NCBI RefSeq assembly: GCF_963677125.1
Contig: NZ_OY781882.1
Span: 3,418,501 to 3,482,500 of the forward strand
Source: an uncultured Desulfobacter sp.
GTDB taxonomy: Bacteria; Desulfobacterota; Desulfobacteria; Desulfobacterales; Desulfobacteraceae
Reading direction: 5' to 3'
DNA: 64,000 nucleotides
Notes under the pieces: model-generated
Told to the model about the DNA's origin: nothing
Seen by the model: the letters and a program-made list of their open reading frames with translations, nothing else
Database searches by the model: none
Position numbers and translations under genes: made by a program
In this document: in pieces, positions 16,758 through 26,264 of the stretch
Layout of the letters: the number at the start of each line of letters is the position of its first letter
Position numbering within the stretch: position 1 is the first letter of the stretch

Positions 16758-17426
16758 ATGGTAAACAATATGACTTCAATCATGAAAATATTAGTTGCAG
16801 AAGACAGTCTTCCCTCAAGAATGATGCTTGAGGCGGCCCTGACCAAATGGGGATATGAGGTCACAGCGGTATGTGACGGCAGCCAAGCGTGGAACGCGCT
16901 TCAGGAATCGGACGATTTGAACTTGGCAGTGCTTGACTGGGAGATGCCGGGCATGAATGGCCCTGATCTTTGCCGAAAACTTCGGGAAAAAGAGCGACAA
17001 GATCCACTTTATCTGATTATTCTCACTGCCAGAAACAAACCGGCAGATATCGCGCATGGGCTTGAATCAGGGGCGGATGACTACATTGCCAAGCCCTATA
17101 ACCATGCTGAGCTGAAAGCACGGGTTGATGCAGGCCGTCGCCTTCTAACGCTGCAAAACCAGATGCGTGAGCGGGAAAAATTGCAGGGCGTGCTGGAAAT
17201 GGCCGGAGCTGTTTGTCATGAACTCAACCAGCCACTGCAAATCGTTTTGGGATACGCAGAAATGTTGCTTGAAGAGGGAGATAAAAACAGTGACGCCCTG
17301 AAAACCATCAAAACAGAGATCAACCGTATCGGGGAGCTTACGCGGCGGATAATGAAGATTACCCGGTATCAAGCCAAACCATACTTAAAAAGCCGCATCA
17401 TTGACATTGAACAGTCGTCTGATTAG
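16758..17426 (+). CDS. Response regulator with HisKA-like helix pair, no ATPase
   Basis: 222 residues. Residues 10-130 form a receiver with the acidic pair in VAEDS, the phospho-acceptor aspartate in LDWEMPG and a lysine in IAKPYNHAE. After a short coiled linker, residues 145-205 resemble a HisKA dimerisation domain with the H-box CHELNQPLQ, but the protein ends at residue 222 with no ATP-binding domain. It may serve as a phosphotransfer intermediate or scaffold for the hybrid kinase 89 bases upstream, or be a kinase cut short. Starts at ATG 16758, 16770 or 16782 are all in frame; none has a strong ribosome site. Confidence 0.8.
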   Translation: MVNNMTSIMKILVAEDSLPSRMMLEAALTKWGYEVTAVCDGSQAWNALQESDDLNLAVLDWEMPGMNGPDLCRKLREKERQDPLYLIILTARNKPADIAHGLESGADDYIAKPYNHAELKARVDAGRRLLTLQNQMREREKLQGVLEMAGAVCHELNQPLQIVLGYAEMLLEEGDKNSDALKTIKTEINRIGELTRRIMKITRYQAKPYLKSRIIDIEQSSD

Positions 17427-17660
17427 GCCGACGACATATCAACAGCCAGGCTTAGCCCTGCAACAAAGATTGAAAAATTCGGCTTATAAGCAATTGCCCG
17501 CCCTATTGACTTTCCCTCATGTAATGATTACTTCCTTTTGCCGCTTGCAAACGGTATAATAGCGTTTTAATGGCATTAACTCAGGCGCTAACGGCAAGAA
17601 TCAAGCGGGTCAAGCGCCTTTGGCAACCCGTTTATTTATTGAAACCCAGGAGGCAGGAAC

Positions 17661-18134
17661 ATGAATACGGCCGGATCAGGCATAAAGCTTATTGTTTGCA
17701 TCATGGCTGCAGCAATGATGACCATAGCCGGATGCGCGTCATCCAGCTCCAATGTTTATACTTATGAGCAGACCATGCAAGCCCAGACCGTGGATACAGG
17801 GACTGTGGAATCTGTTAAATCCATCATCATACAGGCCTCAAATCCCCCGGTGATTGGCGGTGCCGTCGGTGGTGTGACGGGCGGTGTGCTCGGCAGCACC
17901 GTGGGCAGAGGCCATGGCCGGGATGTGGCCACCATTGTCGGGGCCTTGGCAGGTGCAGCCATCGGTGCCGCCATTGAACATGAGGCCGGAACCAAAAACG
18001 GTTTTGAAATTGTTGTTAATCTTGACAGCGGACGAACCATTGTGGTGGTTCAGGAGGCGGATGTACCGATGTATCCCGGGGACAGGGTGCGGGTATTGAC
18101 CGCCCCGGACGGCACCACCCGTATTTCAAAATAA
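17661..18134 (+). CDS. Glycine-zipper outer membrane lipoprotein, SlyB/Pcp-like
   Basis: 157 residues. Signal peptide with lipobox IAGC (Cys25), a short polar part, then a glycine zipper (GGAVGGVTGGVLGSTVGRG and IVGALAGAAIGAAIEHE) of the two-helix kind found in SlyB/Pcp proteins, and a C-terminal beta region with VVNLDSGRTIVVVQEAD and YPGDRVRV. This order and length match the SlyB family, outer membrane lipoproteins linked to envelope stability. AGGAGG precedes the ATG at 17661. It stands alone, with a strong hairpin behind it. Confidence 0.85.
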   Translation: MNTAGSGIKLIVCIMAAAMMTIAGCASSSSNVYTYEQTMQAQTVDTGTVESVKSIIIQASNPPVIGGAVGGVTGGVLGSTVGRGHGRDVATIVGALAGAAIGAAIEHEAGTKNGFEIVVNLDSGRTIVVVQEADVPMYPGDRVRVLTAPDGTTRISK

Positions 18135-18190
18135 TATTCAGACTAAAAGTCACCCATCTGCGCGTTACTGAAAAATTTGCAATCCTAATT

Positions 18191-18229
18191 ACCAATTGTA
18201 CTTTTGGGGTACAATTGGTGACAAATTTT
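18191..18229 (+). terminator. Rho-independent terminator after the SlyB-like gene
   Basis: A perfect 11-base stem, ACCAATTGTAC (18191-18201) with GTACAATTGGT (18209-18219), loop TTTTGGG, then ACAAATTTTT. Outside it GAAAAATTTGC and CAAATTTTTC can extend the stem. Confidence 0.75.
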
Positions 18230-18293
18230 TCTGTCTCTTGCACCTGGGCAACCTACAGTCCAAACACGATTATATATTGAGTAGCAGGAGAGT

Positions 18294-20144
18294 ATGAAAA
18301 AAAACAGTGCAGTAAATGATAAATTAAGAAATGTTGCCATCATTGCCCATGTTGACCATGGAAAAACCACGCTGGTGGATGCCATGTTTAAACAAAGCGG
18401 CATGTTCCGGGAAGGCCAGGATGTGGATGATCGGCTCATGGATTCCATGGATCTTGAGCGGGAGCGGGGTATTACCATTGCAGCCAAAAACTGCTCGGTT
18501 ACATGCAACGGTGTAAAAATCAATATTATTGACACCCCGGGCCATGCCGATTTCGGCGGTGAGGTGGAGCGCGCGCTTTCCATGGCTGATTCCGCCATTT
18601 TACTGGTGGATGCATCCGAAGGCCCCTTGCCCCAGACCCGGTTTGTCCTCAAAAAAACCTTTGAGGCAGGGCTTCCCGTGCTTGTGATCATCAACAAGAT
18701 TGATCGCAAGGACGCCCGGCCTGATGAGGTATTGGACATGGTTTACGACCTGTTTATAGATCTTGATGCAACGGACGAACAGCTTGATTTCACATACCTT
18801 TACGCCATTGGGCGGGATGGAATTGTCAAGCGGGAACTCGAAGAAGAGGTGGATCACTTAAAGGTCCTTTTTGACATCATTATCGATGAAATGCCTGCAC
18901 CCTCCTATGACCCTGACGCACCGTTCCAGATGCTGGTGTCGGACCTTGGGTATTCCGATTATTTAGGACGCCTTGCCATCGGCAAAGTGTTCAACGGGTC
19001 TGCCGCATCCAACGCCTCTTTGGTGTGCATGGACGAAGACGGCGGCCAAAAACAACTTAAGGTATCCAAACTCCAATCCTATGACGGCATGACACTAGTC
19101 CCGGTGGATCAGGCTGACACCGGAGACATTATCGTTCTGGCAGGCATTGAAGATGTAAAAATCGGCGATACCATATGCACCCGGGAAAATCCCCTGGCCC
19201 TTCCCAGGATCTCAGTGGATGAACCCACGGTATTCATGCGGTTTACCATTAACACCTCACCCTTTGCCGGCAAAGAGGGCAAAAACGTCCAGTCCAGGAA
19301 AATCCGGGAGCGCCTGCTCAAGGAAACCCTGCTCAACGTAGCCATTGCGGTGGAGGAAAGTAACGAAGACGACAGCTTTGTGGTCAAAGGCCGGGGTGAA
19401 CTTCAGCTGGCCATTCTCATTGAAACCATGCGCCGGGAAAATTTTGAAGTGTGCGTGGGACGCCCCAAGGTCATTTACCGCGAAGAAAACGGCCAGACCC
19501 TGGAGCCGATTGAACACCTGTTCGTAGACTGTGATGAGGATTTCATGGGTGTGGTCACTGAAAAACTGTCTGTTAGAAAAGGCAAAATGACCAATCTTGT
19601 GAACAACGGCAAAGGCCGGGTTCGCCTGGAGTTCTCCATCCCGTCGCGTTCCCTGATCGGATACCGGGACGAATTCATGACCGACACCCGGGGCACGGGC
19701 ATCCTGAATTCCTATCTGTCCGGGTATGAACCATACCGCGGGGATTTTCCCGTGCGCTACACCGGTTCTATTGTATGCGACCGCCAAGGCAAGGCTGTGC
19801 CCTATGCCCTGTTCAACCTCGAACCCCGGGGACGGCTGTTCATCTCACCGGGCACCCCGGTATACGAAGGCATGGTCATTGGCGAACACAACCGTCATTC
19901 CGATATTGACGTCAATGCCTGCAAGGAAAAAAAGCTGACCAATATGCGGGCTTCGGGCAAAGACGAAGCCACCATCTGCTCCCCGGTTAAACCCATGACC
20001 CTGGAACAGGCCATACACTTTATCAGAGACGATGAAATGGTGGAAGTCACCCCTGAATCCATCCGCATCCGCAAGGTGGAACTGAATGCCGGAAAACGCC
20101 ATATCCTGGCCGGAAAACTCAAGAAAAAGGATTTAGAGTCCTAA
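18294..20144 (+). CDS. typA: GTP-binding protein TypA/BipA
   Basis: 616 residues, the normal length. GTPase motifs in order: AHVDHGKTTLVD (P-loop), RGITIAAKN (switch I), DTPGHADFGGE, NKIDRKDARPDE; then the domain 2 barrel, two EF-G-like domains and the BipA-specific C-terminal domain. Ribosome-associated GTPase that aids large-subunit assembly and stress or cold adaptation. AGGAGAGT stands directly before ATG 18294. Single gene, converging on the large membrane protein gene. Confidence 0.97.
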   Translation: MKKNSAVNDKLRNVAIIAHVDHGKTTLVDAMFKQSGMFREGQDVDDRLMDSMDLERERGITIAAKNCSVTCNGVKINIIDTPGHADFGGEVERALSMADSAILLVDASEGPLPQTRFVLKKTFEAGLPVLVIINKIDRKDARPDEVLDMVYDLFIDLDATDEQLDFTYLYAIGRDGIVKRELEEEVDHLKVLFDIIIDEMPAPSYDPDAPFQMLVSDLGYSDYLGRLAIGKVFNGSAASNASLVCMDEDGGQKQLKVSKLQSYDGMTLVPVDQADTGDIIVLAGIEDVKIGDTICTRENPLALPRISVDEPTVFMRFTINTSPFAGKEGKNVQSRKIRERLLKETLLNVAIAVEESNEDDSFVVKGRGELQLAILIETMRRENFEVCVGRPKVIYREENGQTLEPIEHLFVDCDEDFMGVVTEKLSVRKGKMTNLVNNGKGRVRLEFSIPSRSLIGYRDEFMTDTRGTGILNSYLSGYEPYRGDFPVRYTGSIVCDRQGKAVPYALFNLEPRGRLFISPGTPVYEGMVIGEHNRHSDIDVNACKEKKLTNMRASGKDEATICSPVKPMTLEQAIHFIRDDEMVEVTPESIRIRKVELNAGKRHILAGKLKKKDLES

Positions 20145-20183
20145 TATTATATAGGCCAATGCAGGTAGCCGGACGCGTATAAA

Positions 20184-20218
20184 CGTATGTTGGGGTTCCT
20201 TCGTCACCCCAACATACG
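20184..20218. terminator. Bidirectional hairpin between converging genes
   Basis: Stem CGTATGTTGGGGT at 20184-20196 pairs with ACCCCAACATACG at 20206-20218, 13 perfect pairs with a 9-base loop. It lies between typA (rightward) and the 1,380-aa gene (leftward). There is no long T run, so its strength as an intrinsic terminator is uncertain. Confidence 0.7.
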
Positions 20219-20255
20219 AATACGGCTTATAAATGGGGACCTTTATCTATCCGGC

Positions 20256-23200
20256 TTATTTCCCGGCTTGGCCTTTTGGTGTCCAATGGCTTTGTTGGTG
20301 GGGCTTGGATTTGGGCTTACGCCATTGCACTTTCGACCACAATATGGGGGTAGAAAACATTGTCCAGCCCCATTTCAGAATATTGATCAGCCAGAAGGAG
20401 ACCCAAAGCGCCCAGGCCAGCATGGCAACCCGGTAGGCCCACATGGGAATGGACACCATCCAGGTGCGGGGCAGCACAGGGCCTGACACATCATGGTACC
20501 AGCGCAACAGGTAAGCACTGGAACCGTTGCCCCGGATATTCATATCCGGATGGCCTAAGAGTCCGTTGGAAATACTGAACACCAGACACGCACCCGACAC
20601 CAGGGTCAGCGCCACAATACCCAGCTGGATCAGATTGAACTTCAGGCCGATGAAACCATCGGCTTTGGGCCGTAAATCCAGGGCAATCAGCCAGCCTGCA
20701 ACAATGATGGCGGCTGCCGGATGGCTCATGGTGATGCCGATGAACAGCAAAAACCACTGCAAAAAATTTAACGGGGTCCATCCGACTTTCGACAAAATAA
20801 AGGCAATGATCAAGATAACAATCACTTCGGACCAGAACAGCACGGCCGGGCCCAACGCCGGCTCTCCTCCCAGAAACAGGGGCCACCGACTGCGTCCCGG
20901 TTTGATGTCCACACATGTGTTGGCGCTGTCCATACCTAAATCCACAGCCGGTGTCTTATAAAACGGCGTGATACCGCCGGCTGACACCCATTGGAGCATA
21001 ATCTCCTGGTGCCCGGGAACGATGGGCACAGTGACCTGGTTTTTATCCTGCCGGATGGGACGTATCCGATTCTGAATTTTCACTTCCTGCAGCCGGGCGT
21101 TTTTAGGCAAGGAAATGGTGTGACGCCCGCCCTGACTGCTGTTGATGGTCAGATCCAGCCGGGCCGTGGTGGCGGTTCGGCCCGGAGAAAAGGTCAGCAG
21201 GCTTTTTTCAATGGTCATGGTCTGACCCTCAATGCCCTTGGGCCGGGTCACGGTGAGTGTTAGGGTCTCTCCGGGCCAGGGGTGCCAGGTGGGATACCAG
21301 CGGGTGCCGGTTTTATGAAAGATAACAGGGGTTCCCTGGTATTCCATGTGGAAAACAGGACTGACATCCACTTTCCATATTTCAGTCCAGTCCCGGGTCT
21401 GCGCATGCGTCAATTCTATTTTATCTGACGGCGCCAAAAAGGATTCCCAGGTCAGTGTTTTTTGTCCGGAACGGAAATTGATCTTTGCCGTATTCTTATC
21501 TACCCGGATACCTTCGGTGGTGATGGATTCGCCGGGAAGCAAAGGAAGATCAAGGACCATGCCTGATTTTGATTCTCCTTCACGGATGACCCGGGTGTTT
21601 ATCTTCCAAACAAGCCCAAGCAACAGGGTCCGCTCAACCCGGGCAAAGGCAGGCAGAACCCCTGTCTCAAGCACCTGCTGATGTTTACCGTCCGCTTGGA
21701 CCTTTCGTTTGAACTCAAGCTGGGCATCAAAGCTGCCGTCAGGGTGACGGCCCTCAACGGCCCAGCCGGCCATGACAATATTGAGGTGCCGGGGCTTTAA
21801 AGGAAAGAAAAGCTGAAATCCGTTCTGCTGACGTATGGCGCCGCTAAGGGCTATTGTGTGACGTCCTTTGGGCACCATCACCCAGAATTTTCCTTCTTTT
21901 TTGAAAATCCCCACAGCAGTTCGATCGTCCACGGTCACTTTTGATGCCAGCCACTGATTATCATCTCCGGGCAGGGGAATTGCCGTGTCAATGGCGGCAT
22001 GAACCGTCATCCTGACCGTCATCACATCCATTTTCAAATCAATGGATGCCTGGGGCAAATTTGCACAGTTATTAAAACACTTATCCGTTTCCAGTAACCG
22101 TTTTTCCAACTCTTCCAGCATCGCCTTTGACGGGAATTGTGTCGCATGGGATAAGGCCGGTGTAAAACACAGAACAAGCACAACCAAGGCAGGAAACATC
22201 TGTTTGATACCGGTTGCACCCGCCTTTTTAATGCCGCCGATGCCGATACCCAGCATGCCCGCACCTAAAAACACCACAAGGGCGACCCGCAAAAATGCCA
22301 AGGCCAGATTGACTTTTGGTCCGATTAGAAAAAATCTGATGGACTGGTCTTTGCTCACAGGGCCGGACCAGGAAAAGCCAATAGTTTTATAGGCCGGCCA
22401 CAAAGGCATACCCGGGCCTGTTTGGGTGCGGGCCTTTGGATCATACTGCATCACCTGGGCAAGCCGCCCACCTGATGCAGGTTCGGCGGCCAGGTACATG
22501 GATTTAGGCAAGCTTCCCACACGCATCTGTTTCCTTGGAGCCGGGGCCGCAAGTTCTGCTTTTGTCGCAACCGAACGCCTTTCTTCGTCCACCATATCCA
22601 TCATCTGATCCCGGGATTGTGAACGAATGACGGTATTAGAGGTATCGGCCCACGTCCTTGCCAGTTCGGGATATATGCCGATACGAAGGGCCTGGATGGC
22701 AAAGGGAATCACAATTGCGGCAAAACCGATCAATGCCAGACCCTGGCAACACTTAATAAAAGTTCGCATTTTACCTTCGGGGAGATATTTAAGCAGGGCA
22801 AATCCCACCAGAAGCACCAGCCAGATATACCTGGGCGCCTGATCTTCATGAAAAATCAGCACCAGGGTGAAAAAGGCAAGAATGGCCAACGGTTTTGAGT
22901 ATATCCGGGACAGGGCAATGGTAAAAATCAGGACCACAAAAAAATCCAGCAGGGTCCATTTGCCGACCCAGGTGCCGGGGATGCGGTCCACGCCCCGTGC
23001 ATTGACCAGGATCCAGCCCGCAGGCAGGTTAAGCCTGCCGCTTACATCATTAAAATCGTGGTCCCAGCCCGTTGCAGGGACAGTGGCAATCCCGTTTTCA
23101 AAAGTGGCATCGGCCACAATATTTATTTTGCCGTTTCTCAGCTCAATACCGGCCTTGTCGCTGTCTTCCCTTTGCGTAATCAACTGCTCTTGACCATCCA

Positions 23201-24398
23201 CAAGGACCTGGCCTGGATGGATGTCCGGATTCAGCTCCAGGCGCCAGTTTGTGTTCTTTTTGCCCGTGATTTTATCCTGGAGAAAATAGCCGGACCCGTC
23301 AAACCGCAGCCACAGGGTTCGGTTCAAGGAGAGCTGGTCCGGGGCGGGTTCCGGATCGCCCCGTTTAATCTGTTTAAATGCCAGTGTGGCCTCAGATTCC
23401 ATCAAGTACGCAGGATATGATTGCCACTTTGTCGGCATGGCTGTCCGTTTAGAATCAACAGGCTGGGCACCTGAAATCTGCACGCGCCGCAAATCGGTCC
23501 TGGCACTGAAAGCCCAGATTTCCTGATCCGGCCAGAATGTCTGGTCCGGACGAATAAATTGAACCGTTGCCAACGACCCGGCATGACGCAGCGTGAGTTC
23601 AAAGTTATAGCGCCCGGGCCGAACCTGGATGGTAATTCGACCGTCGGATTCCAGACGCGCAGGCAGCGGGCTGTCAAAGGATACGGGCGTAAACTTCTCG
23701 CTGTTATATACCGGCCCCAGGACCATCTGCCGGGCCTGACCCGACACTTCCAGGGTAAGATCAATTACCATCCGGGCCGGAATAGCATCCTCGATCAGCC
23801 GGAAACACTCAATCTTCAACCGGTCTTCCATCCGTTTTTCACGATTTCTGTGTTTCAGCCACAATCGCCCCTTGTTGTCCAAATCCGGGAACATGACGGG
23901 CTGATCATTCACACTTAAACCCACCAGTCCGGTTGATGCGGGAATATTCAGTTTTTCGGGCATGGACCGCCAATGCAAGCGCCCGCTGATGGTATGACGC
24001 CCTGGGGAAAGTAACAGCCCTGGGGTATTATTTTGATCCAGAACCACCGCAGGCTTGCCGTCGCCCAGAACCTGCATGGGCCAGTGCCGGTTTGAGCCCG
24101 GCAAATCGACCCGGGTCTGTGCATACACCTGCCATGACTGTTCAAACGTCCCCCCACTGTCTGTCAGATCCAGGGTTAAGTGTCCCGGCCAGGCGCAAAG
24201 GACCTGCCCGGCATTGTTGTACATGGGAATGCATGATAACTGCTCTTCTTTTCCGTGCAGCACCCATTCTTTCCAGGGGGCAAGGTCTTCGGGAACGTAA
24301 ACAGGTGTCCGGGCATGGGCCTGGCTATATGCGGCCAGAAAAATTGCTGCAACCAGAAGCAACATACGAATCGTACCGATATTTCGCGGAATCATCAT
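20256..24398 (-). CDS. Very large multi-domain membrane protein, unknown function
   Basis: 1,380 residues. Order: signal peptide (MLLLVAAIFLAAYSQAHA near residues 12-29); a periplasmic beta-rich region to about 490 (repeats of the type LLSPGRHTISGRLHW and IQVRPGRYNFELTLRH); a cluster of about four membrane segments (495-600); a short loop; one to two further segments near 715-780, the last resembling a second signal sequence (ending ALSHA); a second beta-rich region (about 780-1190) with PKGRHTIALSG echoing the first; and a final membrane cluster (about 1200-1350) with a basic tail. The two halves look like a duplication. I do not recognise the family. AAGGACA precedes ATG 24398. It stands alone, so context gives no function. 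Confidence 0.75.
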   Translation of the reverse strand: MMIPRNIGTIRMLLLVAAIFLAAYSQAHARTPVYVPEDLAPWKEWVLHGKEEQLSCIPMYNNAGQVLCAWPGHLTLDLTDSGGTFEQSWQVYAQTRVDLPGSNRHWPMQVLGDGKPAVVLDQNNTPGLLLSPGRHTISGRLHWRSMPEKLNIPASTGLVGLSVNDQPVMFPDLDNKGRLWLKHRNREKRMEDRLKIECFRLIEDAIPARMVIDLTLEVSGQARQMVLGPVYNSEKFTPVSFDSPLPARLESDGRITIQVRPGRYNFELTLRHAGSLATVQFIRPDQTFWPDQEIWAFSARTDLRRVQISGAQPVDSKRTAMPTKWQSYPAYLMESEATLAFKQIKRGDPEPAPDQLSLNRTLWLRFDGSGYFLQDKITGKKNTNWRLELNPDIHPGQVLVDGQEQLITQREDSDKAGIELRNGKINIVADATFENGIATVPATGWDHDFNDVSGRLNLPAGWILVNARGVDRIPGTWVGKWTLLDFFVVLIFTIALSRIYSKPLAILAFFTLVLIFHEDQAPRYIWLVLLVGFALLKYLPEGKMRTFIKCCQGLALIGFAAIVIPFAIQALRIGIYPELARTWADTSNTVIRSQSRDQMMDMVDEERRSVATKAELAAPAPRKQMRVGSLPKSMYLAAEPASGGRLAQVMQYDPKARTQTGPGMPLWPAYKTIGFSWSGPVSKDQSIRFFLIGPKVNLALAFLRVALVVFLGAGMLGIGIGGIKKAGATGIKQMFPALVVLVLCFTPALSHATQFPSKAMLEELEKRLLETDKCFNNCANLPQASIDLKMDVMTVRMTVHAAIDTAIPLPGDDNQWLASKVTVDDRTAVGIFKKEGKFWVMVPKGRHTIALSGAIRQQNGFQLFFPLKPRHLNIVMAGWAVEGRHPDGSFDAQLEFKRKVQADGKHQQVLETGVLPAFARVERTLLLGLVWKINTRVIREGESKSGMVLDLPLLPGESITTEGIRVDKNTAKINFRSGQKTLTWESFLAPSDKIELTHAQTRDWTEIWKVDVSPVFHMEYQGTPVIFHKTGTRWYPTWHPWPGETLTLTVTRPKGIEGQTMTIEKSLLTFSPGRTATTARLDLTINSSQGGRHTISLPKNARLQEVKIQNRIRPIRQDKNQVTVPIVPGHQEIMLQWVSAGGITPFYKTPAVDLGMDSANTCVDIKPGRSRWPLFLGGEPALGPAVLFWSEVIVILIIAFILSKVGWTPLNFLQWFLLFIGITMSHPAAAIIVAGWLIALDLRPKADGFIGLKFNLIQLGIVALTLVSGACLVFSISNGLLGHPDMNIRGNGSSAYLLRWYHDVSGPVLPRTWMVSIPMWAYRVAMLAWALWVSFWLINILKWGWTMFSTPILWSKVQWRKPKSKPHQQSHWTPKGQAGK

Positions 24399-24560
24399 GA
24401 CATTGTCCTTTGTGAAAAGAATCTGACAAATTTTAGGTTTGAAAATGAATACGACTCGAGGTCATATTCAATATCAATTGGCCCACAGTCTAATAGGAAT
24501 ATGGACAAAAATCAATGCGGGCTTTATTTAGGACAAGACAGGTAGACGAATGTAAATTAT

Positions 24561-24580
24561 AGCCCGTTAGGCGGGCTTTT
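24561..24580 (+). terminator. Terminator-like hairpin
   Basis: AGCCCGTTAGGCGGGCTTTT: GCCCG pairs with CGGGC over a short loop and is followed by TTTT. No rightward gene ends just before it, so it may be the leftover of a lost gene or act on readthrough. Confidence 0.45.
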
Positions 24581-24720
24581 AGCAGATAGGAAACTACTAT
24601 ACTATTATCAACGATCTGTAGATAGTCCTCACCTCAACTTTTTGGGTTTGATCTGTCAAAGCCTCAATGAAAAAGAAGGTTGCGCCTTCACTGGCTCCGC
24701 AACTCTTTCCTGTCCACATA

Positions 24721-24749
24721 TTGACAATTGTGATGGCGTTGCATACATT
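24721..24749 (+). promoter_or_regulatory. Sigma-70-type promoter of the fitAB-like pair
   Basis: TTGACA at 24721-24726, 17 bases, then TACATT at 24744-24749. The start codon of the antitoxin follows 61 bases later. The repeated ATTGAAAT at 24747 and 24763 could be an operator for autorepression by the ribbon-helix-helix antitoxin (inference). Confidence 0.55.
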
Positions 24750-24809
24750 GAAATCATACTATATTGAAATACACATTGTATCAGAGAAACCCCAAATAAA
24801 GGAGGCATA

Positions 24810-25037
24810 ATGGGAAGTTTGACAATCAGAAATGTGGACGATTCAATTAAAGCAAAACTGCGTATGGCTGCCGCCATGAATGATAGATCCATGGAAGAGG
24901 AGGCCAGACAAATTCTTAAAAAATTTTTGCTGGAAAAACGCTGTTCAGAAGGGATCGGCTCCCGAATTGCCAACCGTTTCGCTAATGCCGGCGGTGTCAT
25001 TTTACCTGAAATCCAGAGATCCAAACCACGTTTGTAG
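24810..25037 (+). CDS. FitA-like ribbon-helix-helix antitoxin
   Basis: 75 residues. The N-terminal strand and helix pair GSLTIRNVDDSIKAKLRMAA with RSMEEEARQILKKFL is the Arc/FitA-type DNA-binding fold; the C-terminal tail with GSRIANRFANAGG is the typical toxin-binding part of FitA proteins. It should neutralise the PIN toxin encoded 26 bases downstream and, with it, repress the operon. AAAGGAGG stands before ATG 24810. Confidence 0.85.
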   Translation: MGSLTIRNVDDSIKAKLRMAAAMNDRSMEEEARQILKKFLLEKRCSEGIGSRIANRFANAGGVILPEIQRSKPRL

Positions 25038-25063
25038 GCAGATACCCAACTGGATGAAGAAAA

Positions 25064-25501
25064 ATGATTTTGCTTGATACGAATGTGTTGTCAGAGTTGA
25101 TGAAACCCACGCCGAATAAGCAGGTTGTTTCCTGGTTAGATAAACAATCCGAGTGGGATCTATGGACCAGTTCAATAACTTTTGCTGAAATTTTCCTGGG
25201 TATCTCCCTACTGAACGATGGGAAAAAGAAGACTATGTTATTTGAATTGGCTCAACAGATGTTTGATGAAGATTTTAAGGGCAGATGCTTACCGTTTGAT
25301 GATCAGGCCGCTGTTGAGTACGCAGTAATAGTGGCCAAAAGAACAAAAATCGGCAGACCAGTCAGTGTAGAAGATGCACAGATCGCATCAATTTCAAAAA
25401 CGGCAAACCTGATTCTGGCGACTCGAAACATCAAAGATTTTGATGAGATCGACGGATTGAGATTGATTAATCCCTGGAATTACCAGAGCACAAGCAGGTA
25501 A
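25064..25501 (+). CDS. FitB/VapC-like PIN domain toxin
   Basis: 145 residues, normal length for the family. The conserved acids of the PIN nuclease are visible: D5 in LLDTNVLSELM, E in FAEIFLGI, and D in SVEDAQIAS, with ATRNIKDF near the end. Members are Mg-dependent RNases, often cutting tRNA; the target here is unknown. It pairs with the antitoxin gene just upstream. The pair sits at the left border of an AT-rich accessory region. Confidence 0.88.
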   Translation: MILLDTNVLSELMKPTPNKQVVSWLDKQSEWDLWTSSITFAEIFLGISLLNDGKKKTMLFELAQQMFDEDFKGRCLPFDDQAAVEYAVIVAKRTKIGRPVSVEDAQIASISKTANLILATRNIKDFDEIDGLRLINPWNYQSTSR

Positions 25502-26264
25502 TATTGAAAATGTTTGAGCATTAATACAATGATTATTTACCTATCCAAATTATGGTTCCTGTAAAATTCATTCACTTTTAAAATTTGAAAATAGATGTGG
25601 ACTGACAGGGAAAGTCCGGGGGTGTCTTCCACCCGGAAAATGGACCTTGCGTTGGAGGTAGTCTGCTCTATTGAGAATATTTTTTTGTCTGGTAAAATCA
25701 AACTTTTCGATCCGACGTTTGACAGTAAGATTTGTGGCCAGCAGAAAAAATCAAAGCACAACATCTTGGGGAGCACGTTTTCTCCGGAAAGCGAGCCCTA
25801 CCATTTGTAAGGTTCACTGGCGTGGGTTCAAATATCCTGATTCATTCTTCTGGAATTGATCACTGTATTCAAAATCTTGCCAGCCCGGTTAAATAGACAT
25901 AGGGCTCGCCGTGTTATTCCTAATAAAGGGGTCATAATCTGGGTAGTTTTTTTGCACAATCTTGGCAAATGCTGTGGTTGAACTTTGCCTCAGAATGCTT
26001 TTGAATGTATTGCTTGTTGCTATACGAGGATGACTTGACACCAGTTGAGATCATTACAACTTTTGACAGCACCCTTTCTCTCGATAATTTTTCCTTTGGA
26101 AAGCCCTGTACCCAGACCAGAGGGGGTTTCAAAGGAAAAATTATGATGGTTATGTCAACCAGCGTCCGTCTCCCATTATACCAAGTGTCAATTCAAATAT
26201 AGGTCAGGCCACAGCTACGGAGACTGAATTCATGCAGGCTTACCGAAGGGACACAGTGCTTTGG
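25502..26264. other. 763-base AT-rich stretch without a convincing gene
   Basis: Several short open frames overlap on both strands, none with a ribosome site, consistent composition or recognisable family. A long inverted repeat at 26084-26144 is the only clear structure. It may be decayed mobile DNA. Confidence 0.4.
26084..26144. repeat. Inverted repeat with 23-base arms
   Basis: ATAATTTTTCCTTTGGAAAGCCC (26084-26106) pairs with GGGGGTTTCAAAGGAAAAATTAT (26122-26144) except at about three positions, leaving a 15-base loop. It may be a structured RNA, a strong terminator or the remains of a palindromic element. Confidence 0.6.

Larger units (their letters stand above)
24399..24809. other. Intergenic region before the toxin-antitoxin genes
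   Basis: 411 bases between diverging genes. It holds a terminator-like hairpin at 24561-24580 and the promoter of the antitoxin gene at 24721-24749. Nothing else was found. Confidence 0.5.

Noticed and set aside
20491..24157. Many long antisense frames over the 1,380-aa gene
   Set aside because: Composition and overlap mark them as shadows; the minus-strand frame has a signal peptide, membrane segments and consistent codon use.
25595..25859. Overlapping frames of 60-80 codons
   Set aside because: No ribosome sites, no family and competing frames on both strands.
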